DNA of 17,351 bases from Bacillota bacterium (GCA_023393715.1 JAEXCD010000022.1:1-17351), one strand, 5' to 3'. Shown: positions 6,653 through 13,768, numbered from the stretch's first letter. Notes: a model not told the origin generated them from the letters alone. Program-made: numbers and translations.

Positions 6653-7957
6653 ATGGACGGCGGAGTTATCATCAGCATTCTCGGCTTGATCGTCGGCTTG
6701 GTCGCATTGATCTACATGGTCATGAAGGGCGTCAATATCTTCATTACCGCGTTTGTCTGTTCTGCGATTGTCGCACTGACAAGCCAAATGGACATGTACG
6801 AGGCCTTTAAGGTGAATTACGTAGAAGGCTTTACTGCATTTTTCAAGGCAAACTGGTTGATGTTCCTGACGGGAACATTGATGGGCGTTGCGATGGAAAT
6901 GACGCATGGAGCGGAATCCATTGCAAAGGTATTGATTAAAGTATTCGGCAAGGACAAGGCGATTTTTTCGATCCCCCTCGCGTGCGGCGTGCTGGCATAC
7001 GGCGGCGTCAGCGCGTTCGTCTGCTCCTTTGCCGTATTTCAGATCGCGCTGCAGGTCTTTAAGGAAGCGGATCTTCCGCGTCGCTTTATTCCGGCGGCAC
7101 TCTGCTTTGGCTGCTCCACCTTTGCGATGGTTGCGCCGGGCGCGGTTCAGATTCACAACTCGATTCCGGCCAACGCTCTGGGGACGACGATCGGCGCCGG
7201 CATGGTCAACGGGTTTATTTCCTGCGGCGTGATGCTGGTTCTCGGCTGCATCATTCTCCAGAGAATGGTACAGAAGGAAATCAAAGCGGGCGGACATTTT
7301 GTCGCGAAACCGGGAGACGATTCAGAGCCGGTCGATCATTTGCCCAATCCGGTCATCGCGATTCTGCCTTTGGTCATTACGATCGTTACGATCAACTTCA
7401 AGGTTCTTCCGCTGGAGGTGGGCGTGCTGGCCGGTGCGGTTTCGGCGGTCATCCTGATGTACGGATTTGTACCGAAGGGCGAATTGCTCACGCGCGCCGG
7501 GGACGGCTGCAAAACGTCCATCGTGTCGATCACCAATACGTGTGCGGTCGTCGCATTCGGCGCCGTGGTTCAGGCGTCCAAGGCGTTTCCGGTGATCATC
7601 GACGCGATGACGCGCATTCCGGGACCGCCAATGGTCGGCGTTCTGATCGGTACGACCGTGATCGCGGGAATCTGCGGTTCGGCCTCCGGCGGGCTGGGGA
7701 TTGCCAGCGCCATTCTGGGGCCGATCTACACCGGCATGGGCGTTCCGGCGGCGAATCTGCATCGCGTAATGGCGTTGTCCTCCTCTTCGCTGGATTCCCT
7801 GCCGCATAACGGATACATCATTACCGTGACAAACGGGTTGTGCAACGAAACTCATAAGGATGCATACGGCCCCGTGTTCTGGACGACGGTTGTTGTGCCG
7901 TTTATCGGAGCGGTTGTCGGCGTCATTTTGTTCACATTATTCCCGAATCTTCCTTGA
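6653..7957 (+). CDS. GntP-family organic acid permease
   Basis: A 434-residue polytopic membrane protein with about 11-12 hydrophobic segments. It matches the GntP (gluconate:H+ symporter) family, whose members carry gluconate and other small hydroxy acids, including 3-hydroxybutyrate in some bacteria. Typical features are the glycine-rich re-entrant regions FGCSTFAMVAPGAVQIHNSIPA (about 157-178) and ICGSASGGLGIASAILGP (about 340-357), SSSLDSLPHNGYI near residue 377, and a hydrophobic C-terminus. GGAGG precedes the ATG by four bases. It lies between the crotonase and dehydrogenase genes and so is the likely importer of the operon's substrate or exchanger for its product; this is inferred from position. 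The assignment to GntP is firm; the substrate is not. Confidence 0.88.
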   Translation: MDGGVIISILGLIVGLVALIYMVMKGVNIFITAFVCSAIVALTSQMDMYEAFKVNYVEGFTAFFKANWLMFLTGTLMGVAMEMTHGAESIAKVLIKVFGKDKAIFSIPLACGVLAYGGVSAFVCSFAVFQIALQVFKEADLPRRFIPAALCFGCSTFAMVAPGAVQIHNSIPANALGTTIGAGMVNGFISCGVMLVLGCIILQRMVQKEIKAGGHFVAKPGDDSEPVDHLPNPVIAILPLVITIVTINFKVLPLEVGVLAGAVSAVILMYGFVPKGELLTRAGDGCKTSIVSITNTCAVVAFGAVVQASKAFPVIIDAMTRIPGPPMVGVLIGTTVIAGICGSASGGLGIASAILGPIYTGMGVPAANLHRVMALSSSSLDSLPHNGYIITVTNGLCNETHKDAYGPVFWTTVVVPFIGAVVGVILFTLFPNLP

Positions 7958-7977
7958 TTTGGAATGGCCGTTGTTTT

Positions 7978-8008
7978 TCAGCCAAACCGTTTTTATCGGT
8001 TTGGCTGA
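7978..8008 (+). other. Strong intercistronic hairpin (permease / dehydrogenase)
   Basis: TCAGCCAAACCG (7978-7989) pairs perfectly with CGGTTTGGCTGA (7997-8008) around a 7-base loop. Neither strand has a T run after the stem, so it is not a standard terminator. It ends 25 bases before the dehydrogenase start and may protect or divide the mRNA. Confidence 0.6.
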
Positions 8009-8033
8009 ACTCAGGTAAAGATAGGAGAAAGAA

Positions 8034-9170
8034 ATGAAGATTGCATTTACTCAGGCAGAACAGGAAATTCAAAAGGTTGCTCAGGCATTTGCCGAAAATG
8101 AGGTGGCGCCCCTTGCAAAAGAAATCGATGAACAGGCGCGCTTCCCGGAAGAAACCTTTGACAAGATGGTGAAGCTCGGATTTACCGGAATCGGCATTCC
8201 GACCGAATTCGGCGGATCGGGCGGCTCGACGGTGGCGAAGGTCATTCTGGTCAGCGAAATCGCAAAGAAGTGCGCTTCGACGGCAGCGATTTTGTCCATT
8301 CACGGCGTATTCCAGCAGGGCGTATATCAGTTCGGCACGAAGGAACAAAAGGAGTTTTATCTGCCGCAGGTGACGTCCGGCGGCAAGCACGGCGCCTTTG
8401 CGCTGACGGAGCCGGATGCAGGATCGGACGCCGCGGCGGTCAAAACGACGGCGGTGCTGGACGGCGACGAATATGTCCTGAACGGAACCAAGTGCTTTAT
8501 TACGGGCGGAAACCGTGCGGATTATGTGCTGGTAATCGCCTCGACGGATCGGAGCAAGGGCGTAAAAGGCCTGACCGCCTTTATCGTACCGAAGGAAGCT
8601 CCGGGCTTTTCCGTCGGTAAGGTCGAGGATAAATTCGGCATCCGCGCATCCGACACGGCGGAGCTGATTTTTCAGGATTGCCGCATTCCGAAGGAAAACA
8701 TGCTGGGCAAAGAGGGCGCGGGCTTCCGCTATGCCATGATTCTGCTCGACGCCGCGCGAATCGGCATCGCGGCACAGGCCGTCGGCATTGCCGAGGGTGC
8801 GTTGGAGCTGGCGACGCAGTACATGAACGAGCGCGTACAGTTCGGCAAGCCGATCGCAGCGCTGCAGGGCTTGCAGTGGTATATCGCCGATATGGCGACG
8901 CGCACCGAGGCAGCGAAGTGGCTGACGTTCCGTGCGGCGTCCCTGCACGACGAGGGGGCGCCCTTCGGCAAGGAGGCGGCGATGGCCAAGCTGTTTGCCG
9001 CGGAAACCTCCCGCTTTGTCGCAAATCTGGCGCAGCAGATTCACGGCGGCTATGGGTACATGAGAGATTACCCGATTGAACGTTATGTACGGGACGCCAA
9101 GGTGACGGAGGTCTATGAGGGCACTTCGGAAATCCAGAAGGTCGTTATCTCGCGTTACGTTTTGGGCTGA
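8034..9170 (+). CDS. Acyl-CoA dehydrogenase (butyryl-CoA dehydrogenase type)
   Basis: A 378-residue FAD enzyme of the acyl-CoA dehydrogenase family, length typical. Visible are ALTEPDAGSD near residue 123, GTKCFITGG, ERVQFGKPI near 266, and the C-terminal run QIHGGYGYMRDYPIERYVRD. YEGTSEIQK follows, with the catalytic base Glu362. This pattern fits short-chain and clostridial enzymes such as Bcd, AcdA and CaiA. Being followed directly by etfB and etfA, it presumably works with that ETF, and in an anaerobe most likely as an enoyl-CoA reductase. Whether the complex performs flavin-based electron bifurcation cannot be settled from sequence by eye. AGGAG lies upstream of the ATG. It is the reductive step of the operon; chain length and ring or branch preference are unknown. 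Confidence 0.93.
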   Translation: MKIAFTQAEQEIQKVAQAFAENEVAPLAKEIDEQARFPEETFDKMVKLGFTGIGIPTEFGGSGGSTVAKVILVSEIAKKCASTAAILSIHGVFQQGVYQFGTKEQKEFYLPQVTSGGKHGAFALTEPDAGSDAAAVKTTAVLDGDEYVLNGTKCFITGGNRADYVLVIASTDRSKGVKGLTAFIVPKEAPGFSVGKVEDKFGIRASDTAELIFQDCRIPKENMLGKEGAGFRYAMILLDAARIGIAAQAVGIAEGALELATQYMNERVQFGKPIAALQGLQWYIADMATRTEAAKWLTFRAASLHDEGAPFGKEAAMAKLFAAETSRFVANLAQQIHGGYGYMRDYPIERYVRDAKVTEVYEGTSEIQKVVISRYVLG

Positions 9171-9190
9171 GCAGAGATCGGAGGCAGAGA

Positions 9191-9994
9191 ATGAAAATTG
9201 TCGTATGTATGAAGCAGGTGCCGGATACGAACGAGGTACGCATCAATCAGGAGACGGGAACGTTGATCCGCGACGGCGTGCCGAGCATCATGAATCCGGA
9301 CGATAAAAATGCGCTGGAGGCCGCGTTGGCCTGTCAGGATGCCTATCCCGGCACCGAGGTAATTGCACTTTCCATGGGGCCGGCGCAGGCGAAGGAAATA
9401 TTAAAAGAGGCGCTGGCGATGGGCGCAAACCACGCCATTCTGGTCAGCGACCGGAAATTCGGCGGTTCGGACACGTGGGCGACGTCGACGATTCTGGCCG
9501 CTGCGCTCGAAAAAATCGGCGACTATGATCTGATTCTGTGCGGACGTCAGGCGATCGACGGCGATACGGCACAGGTTGGGCCGGAAATTGCCGAGTTTTT
9601 GGATTTGCCGCAGATTACGTATGCGAAAGAAATCCGTCCGCTCGACGGCAAGACGCTTGAGGTGCGCCGTTTCACGGAGTACGGTGACTTTGTATACCGG
9701 ACGCAGCTTCCTGCGCTGATTACGGCGATCAAGGAGCTGAACACGCCGCGCTATCCCAATATTCGGGGCATTTATGAAAACTTCACGGAGGAAGAGAACC
9801 CCAACATCGAGACCTGGGTGTTTGACGATCTCCCCGTCGATCCCACTCAGATCGGGCTGAAGGGATCTCCGACGAACGTACACCGTTCCTTCGTTCCGGT
9901 AAAGGACAGCCATTCGGAAATGCTGGACGGCGCGACGGTAAAGGACAAGACGGATGCCCTGGTGCGCCGACTGGCCGCAGTGAATCTGGTGTAA
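9191..9994 (+). CDS. etfB: Electron transfer flavoprotein, beta subunit
   Basis: A 267-residue EtfB starting MKIVVCMKQVPDT, the standard N-terminus. It carries GGSDTWATS (91-99) and the signature GRQAIDGDTAQVGP (118-131), which binds nucleotide (AMP, or the second FAD in bifurcating ETFs), followed by IAEFLDLPQITYA. The start is 20 bases after the dehydrogenase stop, with a GGAGG-type site. EtfB pairs with the EtfA encoded next to carry electrons to or from the acyl-CoA dehydrogenase. In the analogous E. coli system FixA has this place. Length is normal, and all visible motifs are intact. Confidence 0.95.
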   Translation: MKIVVCMKQVPDTNEVRINQETGTLIRDGVPSIMNPDDKNALEAALACQDAYPGTEVIALSMGPAQAKEILKEALAMGANHAILVSDRKFGGSDTWATSTILAAALEKIGDYDLILCGRQAIDGDTAQVGPEIAEFLDLPQITYAKEIRPLDGKTLEVRRFTEYGDFVYRTQLPALITAIKELNTPRYPNIRGIYENFTEEENPNIETWVFDDLPVDPTQIGLKGSPTNVHRSFVPVKDSHSEMLDGATVKDKTDALVRRLAAVNLV

Positions 9995-10005
9995 GGGGGA
10001 TGGAC

Positions 10006-11049
10006 ATGGAAAGAGCAAAAGTCAATCAGGAAATGGATTTTGAAGCATACCGCGGTGTCTTGGTCATCGGCGAACAGATGGACGGCGAGGTTCATCCGGT
10101 CACGGTCGAGCTGATGGGCGAGGGGCGCAGGCTGGCCGATGAAATGGGGCAGGAACTGAAGGTACTCCTCATGGGCGAAGGCATTGACGCGTCCGTCGAA
10201 GCGCTGGGCTTCTATGGAGCGGACTGCATTTACTATGCCGCACATCCGCTGCTCAAGGACTATACGACGGATGCCTACGCTAAGGTGACGGCGGAATTGA
10301 TTTTGGAAAAGAAGCCGGCCGTTGTATTGGTCGGGGCGACCTCTCTTGGACGCGACCTCGGGCCGAGAGTCGCGGCGCGGATCGGCACGGGCCTGACGGC
10401 GGACTGCACAAAGCTGGAAATCGATGCGGAGGACGGAAAGCTGCTGTCGACGCGTCCCGCCTTCGGCGGGAATCTGATGGCGACGATCATCTGCCCGAAA
10501 AATCGCCCGCAGATGTCGACGGTTCGCCCCGGCGTCATGAAAAAAGCGCACCGCGCGGAGACGAATACGGCAGTCATCGAAAAGTTTACGCCGAACCTGT
10601 CGGAGGCGGAGCTGCGCACGCGTCTCGTCGAAAAGCAGCTTTCGACGACGGGCAAGGTCAACCTCATCGACGCGAAGGTCGTCGTTTCCGGGGGGCGCGG
10701 CCTGAAATCGGCCGAAGGCTTCGCGCTCATTGAGGAGCTGGCGAAGGCGTTGAAGGGCGAGGTCGGATCCTCGCGTGCAGCGGTCGACGCGGGCTGGATT
10801 GCACAGCCGCACCAGGTCGGGCAGACCGGAACGACCGTACATCCGGATCTCTACGTCGCCTGCGGCATCAGCGGCGCCATTCAGCACCAGGCGGGCATGA
10901 AGGAATCGAAGTACATCGTTGCGATCAATAAGGACCCGAAGGCGCCGATTTTTGACATCTGTGACTACGGCATCGTCGGCGATCTGTTTGAGGTGATCCC
11001 TGCGCTGATTCAGTCGCTGAAGGATAAGGACGAACTGGTTCTCTCCTGA
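10006..11049 (+). CDS. etfA: Electron transfer flavoprotein, alpha subunit
   Basis: A 347-residue EtfA. The C-terminal FAD domain is complete: GEVGSSRAAVDAGW (251-264), QVGQTGTTVHPDLY (270-283), ACGISGAIQHQAGM (285-298) and AINKDPKAPIF (306-316), ending with DLFEVIPAL. There is no N-terminal ferredoxin domain, unlike some clostridial EtfA proteins such as that of lactate dehydrogenase systems. I start at ATG 10006 because AAGGGGG (9993-9999) lies six bases before it and would abut the alternative ATG at 10000. The gene follows etfB at once and is the last of the operon; a large hairpin terminator lies about 80 bases beyond. Confidence 0.95.
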   Translation: MERAKVNQEMDFEAYRGVLVIGEQMDGEVHPVTVELMGEGRRLADEMGQELKVLLMGEGIDASVEALGFYGADCIYYAAHPLLKDYTTDAYAKVTAELILEKKPAVVLVGATSLGRDLGPRVAARIGTGLTADCTKLEIDAEDGKLLSTRPAFGGNLMATIICPKNRPQMSTVRPGVMKKAHRAETNTAVIEKFTPNLSEAELRTRLVEKQLSTTGKVNLIDAKVVVSGGRGLKSAEGFALIEELAKALKGEVGSSRAAVDAGWIAQPHQVGQTGTTVHPDLYVACGISGAIQHQAGMKESKYIVAINKDPKAPIFDICDYGIVGDLFEVIPALIQSLKDKDELVLS

Positions 11050-11126
11050 ACGGGAGATCGCTTCAGGGGGATATCTCGGTCCCCTCGAGCGGGAAAGACT
11101 CGTTATTTTTAACACATATAAAGCGT

Positions 11127-11209
11127 AAAAAGCCCCGGGCACGTGAGAAAATCTCCGGTCAGTTTCCTGACTGACCTTTGGAGAGCGCCGCACGCGGGGC
11201 TTTTTGCGT
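11127..11209 (+). terminator. Large nested hairpin terminator after etfA
   Basis: AAAAAGCCCCG (11127-11137) pairs with CGGGGCTTTTT (11195-11205), an 11-bp stem ending in five T's. The interior can fold a second stem (TCTCCGGTCAG with CTGACC-TTT-GGAGA). The rest of 11050-11415, outside this structure and the EIIA promoter and leader described separately, shows no gene. Confidence 0.75.
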
Positions 11210-11228
11210 ATGCTTTTCGAAGGGAATG

Positions 11229-11237
11229 TGTTATGAT
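11229..11237 (+). promoter_or_regulatory. Candidate extended -10 promoter of the EIIA gene
   Basis: TGTTATGAT is an extended -10 (TGn-TATGAT). No good -35 is visible at 16-18 bases. It would give a leader of about 170 bases before the EIIA start. Confidence 0.4.
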
Positions 11238-11245
11238 AAAAAGAC

Positions 11246-11340
11246 GTTCGCGGGGGAGCGACGTCGCGCGTGCGCGGACAGCACAGGGGCTCCTGCGTGG
11301 ACGGATTCATCGGCTGCAGCGACGTTACACGTCCGCGGAC
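11246..11340 (+). other. Structured, GC-rich leader upstream of the EIIA gene
   Basis: The leader has inverted repeats CGCGGAC (11273-11279) with GTCCGCG (11331-11337), and GACGT/ACGTC with a bulge beginning near 11243. The word CGCGGACAG appears twice. I recognise no known riboswitch or T-box signature and see no convincing gene. Confidence 0.35.
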
Positions 11341-11415
11341 AGTATGTCCCGTCGGAGCCGATTGAGCTGACCCGGCCTGCTCGGAGCAAAATTTCGTTGG
11401 AAAAGGCGGAAAAAG

Positions 11416-11832
11416 ATGGTTGGAATTGTCGTATTGAGTCACGGTTCACTTGCAGAGGGGCTATGCTCTGCCGCAGAGTTGATTTTCGGCGGGCGGGAGC
11501 AGTGCGATTCGCTGGGCCTTTTTGAGGGCGAGGATTTTGCTTTGTTTACCGAGCGGGTGCGCGGCGAAATCGAGCGCCTGGACCGAGGCGACGGGGTACT
11601 CGTTTTGGTCGATCTCTACGGGGCAAGCCCCTACAACGCGGTGGCAAAGCTTCTGCCGCAGCTTGAGGAGAAGGGGCATTCGGTACAGATGCTGACAGGA
11701 GCGAATCTGCCGATGCTCTTAGAGGCGCAGACGCTTCGGGAAAGCCGTACGCTGCCGCAGCTGACGCAGGCCCTGCTTTCGACGGCGCGCGAGGCGATTC
11801 AAGCGCCGATTCAAAACGGGCGCATCGTGTAG
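11416..11832 (+). CDS. Mannose-family PTS EIIA protein, stand-alone
   Basis: A 138-residue protein matching the EIIA domain of mannose-type phosphotransferase systems (PF03610). The start GIVVLSHGSLAEGL holds the phosphorylated histidine, His9, followed by SAAELIFGG and the FEGED segment. VLVLVDLYGASPYNAV (about 61-76) matches the usual LtDLfGGsPfN strand-loop. Such proteins pass phosphate from HPr to EIIB. No EIIB, EIIC or EIID genes are adjacent; its partners must be elsewhere, or it acts as a regulatory phosphocarrier. DhaM of dihydroxyacetone kinase is related, but the sequence is closer to EIIA-Man. The ribosome binding site is weak (AAGGCGG). The C-terminal 15 residues may be a variable tail. 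It ends 25 bases before the tRNA promoter. Confidence 0.85.
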   Translation: MVGIVVLSHGSLAEGLCSAAELIFGGREQCDSLGLFEGEDFALFTERVRGEIERLDRGDGVLVLVDLYGASPYNAVAKLLPQLEEKGHSVQMLTGANLPMLLEAQTLRESRTLPQLTQALLSTAREAIQAPIQNGRIV

Positions 11833-11857
11833 GCCGGACGCTTTCGAAGAGAAACAC

Positions 11858-11886
11858 TTGAAACAAGAGAACGAATACGTTATAAT
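11858..11886 (+). promoter_or_regulatory. tRNA-Ser promoter
   Basis: TTGAAA (11858-11863), 17 bases, TATAAT (11881-11886). It is nearly consensus and lies 26 bases before the tRNA, as expected for a strongly expressed stable RNA. Confidence 0.85.
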
Positions 11887-11912
11887 ACTAAAGTCACAAT
11901 TTAATCAGCTGT

Positions 11913-12001
11913 GGAGAGGTATCGAAGTGGTCATAACGGGGCTGACTCGAAATCAGTTTGCCTTCACGGGCACGCGGGTTCGAATCCCGCCCTCTCCGCC
12001 A
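11913..12001 (+). tRNA. tRNA-Ser (anticodon CGA), CCA encoded
   Basis: The acceptor stem GGAGAGG (11913-11919) pairs with CCTCTCC (11991-11997), then discriminator G and encoded CCA (11999-12001). The anticodon stem GCTGA/TCAGT encloses loop CTCGAAA with anticodon CGA (reads UCG, serine). A long variable arm, as in class II serine tRNAs, follows. The T arm is GCGGG-TTCGAAT-CCCGC. It has its own promoter and terminator. Its 3' end is the apparent insertion site of the neighbouring integrative element, and the gene remains complete. Confidence 0.95.
11974..12001. other. Probable attachment site (tRNA-Ser 3' end)
   Basis: Tyrosine integrases often use the 3' part of a tRNA gene, and the int gene here ends 236 bases from this tRNA. 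The matching copy at the other end of the element is beyond the window, so core limits cannot be set. Confidence 0.4.
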
Positions 12002-12009
12002 ACAACAAT

Positions 12010-12040
12010 CCCGCGTAAATCAAGGGTTTACGCGGGTTTT
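12010..12040 (+). terminator. tRNA-Ser terminator
   Basis: CCCGCGTAAA (12010-12019) pairs perfectly with TTTACGCGGG (12027-12036) around a 7-base loop and runs into TTTTCTT. It lies nine bases after the tRNA. Confidence 0.85.
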
Positions 12041-12055
12041 CTTATGTCTGATTTG

Positions 12056-12182
12056 TGGTGCCCGTTTTCGAGTGGAACCGGGAAAATGGTGCCCGTGGTG
12101 CCTTAATTTGTGGTGCCCCGCACTATATTAAGCATACATCCTATTCGTAGAAAATGTATAGCGTGGTGCCCGAATGGTGCCC
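12056..12182 (+). repeat. Six TGGTGCCC octamers, candidate integrase/excisionase arm sites
   Basis: TGGTGCCC occurs at 12056-12063, 12087-12094, 12111-12118, 12164-12171 and 12175-12182, with a one-base variant TGGTGCCT at 12096-12103. All six are in the same orientation within 127 bases between the tRNA and int. Direct repeats at element ends commonly bind the amino-terminal arm domain of the integrase, which is the likeliest role. Spacings are irregular (31, 9, 15, 53 and 11 bases), so it is not a CRISPR array or tandem satellite. Confidence 0.65.
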
Positions 12183-12236
12183 GGAACTCCTAAAAAGAGA
12201 TAAAAAGCAACGAGGAGTTATAAAGAGATACTTCCT

Positions 12237-13526
12237 TTACAACTCCATTTCGCTGCTTCTTTTCTTTGTTCGCTTGGGCTTATGTTCTGCCTCCGTAGTT
12301 TCTTTTTGCGGATGCAGCGCCTTGTGATATGTGTCAAGCACATCCTTCTTCCGTTCGAGGCGAACATCCACATACTGCGCTGTGACCGCTTCAAGATTCG
12401 TAGAGATACCCAAAGACATCCCGATCCCTTTGAGTGAATGGCCCAATATCTCCCCAACCGTATAGAAGTCGCCGGTAAGCTGGTGCATATTGGTCGCTGC
12501 TGTATGGAGTAGATCGTGGAATCTGATATGCGGCATTTCAAGGTGACGAACAAGCTGACCGAAATTTGAGGAAACCGCGTCACGACGGTAAGGCGCTCCG
12601 TCCGGCTTTGCCACAACCAAATCATTATCGTAGTACGGAACACCGGCAGCCGCAGTCAGCTCTTTTCGACGGGTCTGCAATGCAAGCTGCTGTTCAAAAT
12701 ATGGTCGGGTCAGATCCGTAATCGGCAAAATGCGGTCATTGGATTTCGTCGGTGCCATTTCCGAAAGCTCTTTTGTCCCAGCCGGTACCTTAAATGGCAG
12801 CTGTTCTACAACGCCAAACGTCCCTTTCTCCAAATCGACATTTCTCCAACGAAAACCCAGAATTTCACTGATTCGCAGCCCGTACAGTCCAGCCAGCATG
12901 ACCGGCATTTCCCATTCCGTACCGATAACCTTGCTCATAAACTGCTGCATCTGCTCAATCGTATATGGATCAGGCGTCTTGCCATGTTTGCCAAACTTCG
13001 TAATGACATCACGGGCGGGGTTATATTCGATGTAATGATACTTGCGGGCATGTTCCATCGAAACGCTTAAAATGCGCTGTGCGTAGCGGACGGTGCTGTT
13101 GGACAGCCCCTTATCGAAAAGCTGATGAAACATATTGTCCAGCATTGCAGGTGAAAGTTGATTGAGCTGCACGTGGCCGACATACGGGACAATGTGATTT
13201 CTTATATGGCTCTTGTAGCTGGCAAAGGTGCTGGGACGCAAGTTTGCCTTTCCGTGGTTTTCTACCCATTCCTCCAAATACTCTTTGACCGTTTGCTTTC
13301 CATGTGAGGCTATTACAGGCGTATAGACAGGATTTGAGAGCTTGGTTTTCATTTCCGCCTCGTGCTGTGTGGCCTCTTTTTTCGTGGCAAAGCCCTTTTT
13401 GGAATAGGTCTTTTTCCCTTCCGGGGAGATATATTTGATATTTACATCATAGACAGTGCCTGGCTTTCCTGTAAGGACGCCGTTGCTGTCCCTCTTATTC
13501 TGTACTTTTCTTGCCGATACTGCCAT
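12237..13526 (-). CDS. int: Tn916-type tyrosine integrase, catalytic HxxR arginine replaced by Leu
   Basis: A 429-residue phage-type integrase that would excise and insert the element. Residues 1-60 form an arm-binding domain and about 75-170 the SAM-like core-binding domain (KEYLEEW, then NHIVPYVGHVQLNQLSP). The catalytic domain follows, with first arginine Arg218 (GLYGLRISEIL), Lys261, His337, His363 (ILGHS) and probable nucleophile Tyr385 (VTAQYVDV). The HxxRH box reads HDLLH (337-341): the second catalytic arginine is Leu340, codon CTC, one base from CGC. Loss of this residue normally abolishes strand cleavage in this family. The reading frame is otherwise whole, with a basic tail (KPKRTKKRS). 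GGAGGGAGGG precedes the ATG and the gene begins two bases after the xis stop. Confidence 0.93.
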   Translation of the reverse strand: MAVSARKVQNKRDSNGVLTGKPGTVYDVNIKYISPEGKKTYSKKGFATKKEATQHEAEMKTKLSNPVYTPVIASHGKQTVKEYLEEWVENHGKANLRPSTFASYKSHIRNHIVPYVGHVQLNQLSPAMLDNMFHQLFDKGLSNSTVRYAQRILSVSMEHARKYHYIEYNPARDVITKFGKHGKTPDPYTIEQMQQFMSKVIGTEWEMPVMLAGLYGLRISEILGFRWRNVDLEKGTFGVVEQLPFKVPAGTKELSEMAPTKSNDRILPITDLTRPYFEQQLALQTRRKELTAAAGVPYYDNDLVVAKPDGAPYRRDAVSSNFGQLVRHLEMPHIRFHDLLHTAATNMHQLTGDFYTVGEILGHSLKGIGMSLGISTNLEAVTAQYVDVRLERKKDVLDTYHKALHPQKETTEAEHKPKRTKKRSSEMEL

Positions 13527-13528
13527 CT

Positions 13529-13768
13529 TTATTGCCCTCCCTCCGTAGCCGGGGGACGAGCCCTTTTCTTTGCCCGGTTATACCAATCCCAAATAGCAGA
13601 ATCGGCAATCAGTCTGCGATTGCCGTTTTGGATGTATTCAAGTTCGTCGCTGTCCATCAGCTCACGCAATTTATTTTCTCCAATGCCGCTGATCCGGCTC
13701 ATCTGTTCAACGGTTTTCAGCATGGGCAGGGGTATCGCAGTTTGGTTAATCGCTTCTTTTTTAGGCAT
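13529..13768 (-). CDS. xis: Excisionase (Tn916 Xis-like)
   Basis: A 79-residue winged-helix DNA-binding protein. The segment from about residue 17, TVEQMSRISGIGENKLRELM, followed by YIQNGNRRLI, resembles Tn916 Xis, which also has IGENKLR and a MNGNR turn. Xis directs the integrase toward excision by bending DNA at the element ends. The C-terminal tail is basic and alanine/proline rich. AAAGGGGG lies nine bases before the ATG. The gene sits just upstream of int and is co-transcribed with it; its codons for EGGQ supply the GGAGG-type site for int. Confidence 0.85.
   Translation of the reverse strand: MPKKEAINQTAIPLPMLKTVEQMSRISGIGENKLRELMDSDELEYIQNGNRRLIADSAIWDWYNRAKKRARPPATEGGQ

Noticed and set aside
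5612..7297. 561-codon open frame on the minus strand
   Set aside because: It is fully antisense to the CoA-transferase end, crotonase and permease. Its composition is rich in Arg, His, Asp and Asn with no family character, an effect of high-GC codon bias.
7932..9044. 370-codon open frame on the minus strand
   Set aside because: It is antisense to the acyl-CoA dehydrogenase, whose motifs are unmistakable.
4537..11049. The operon as an fld/had 2-hydroxyacid pathway
   Set aside because: No iron-sulfur 2-hydroxyacyl-CoA dehydratase subunits or activator are present; the dehydrating enzyme here is a crotonase.
11238..11415. T-box or known riboswitch before the EIIA gene
   Set aside because: I see no T-box motif, specifier loop, or signature sequences of the common riboswitch classes, so only unassigned structure is reported.
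9847..11442. 531-codon open frame on the minus strand
   Set aside because: It is antisense to etfB/etfA and crosses the terminator region; no recognisable domain. The plus strand has clear EtfA motifs.
12056..12182. CRISPR-like repeats
   Set aside because: The repeated unit is only 8 bases with irregular spacing and no cas genes.
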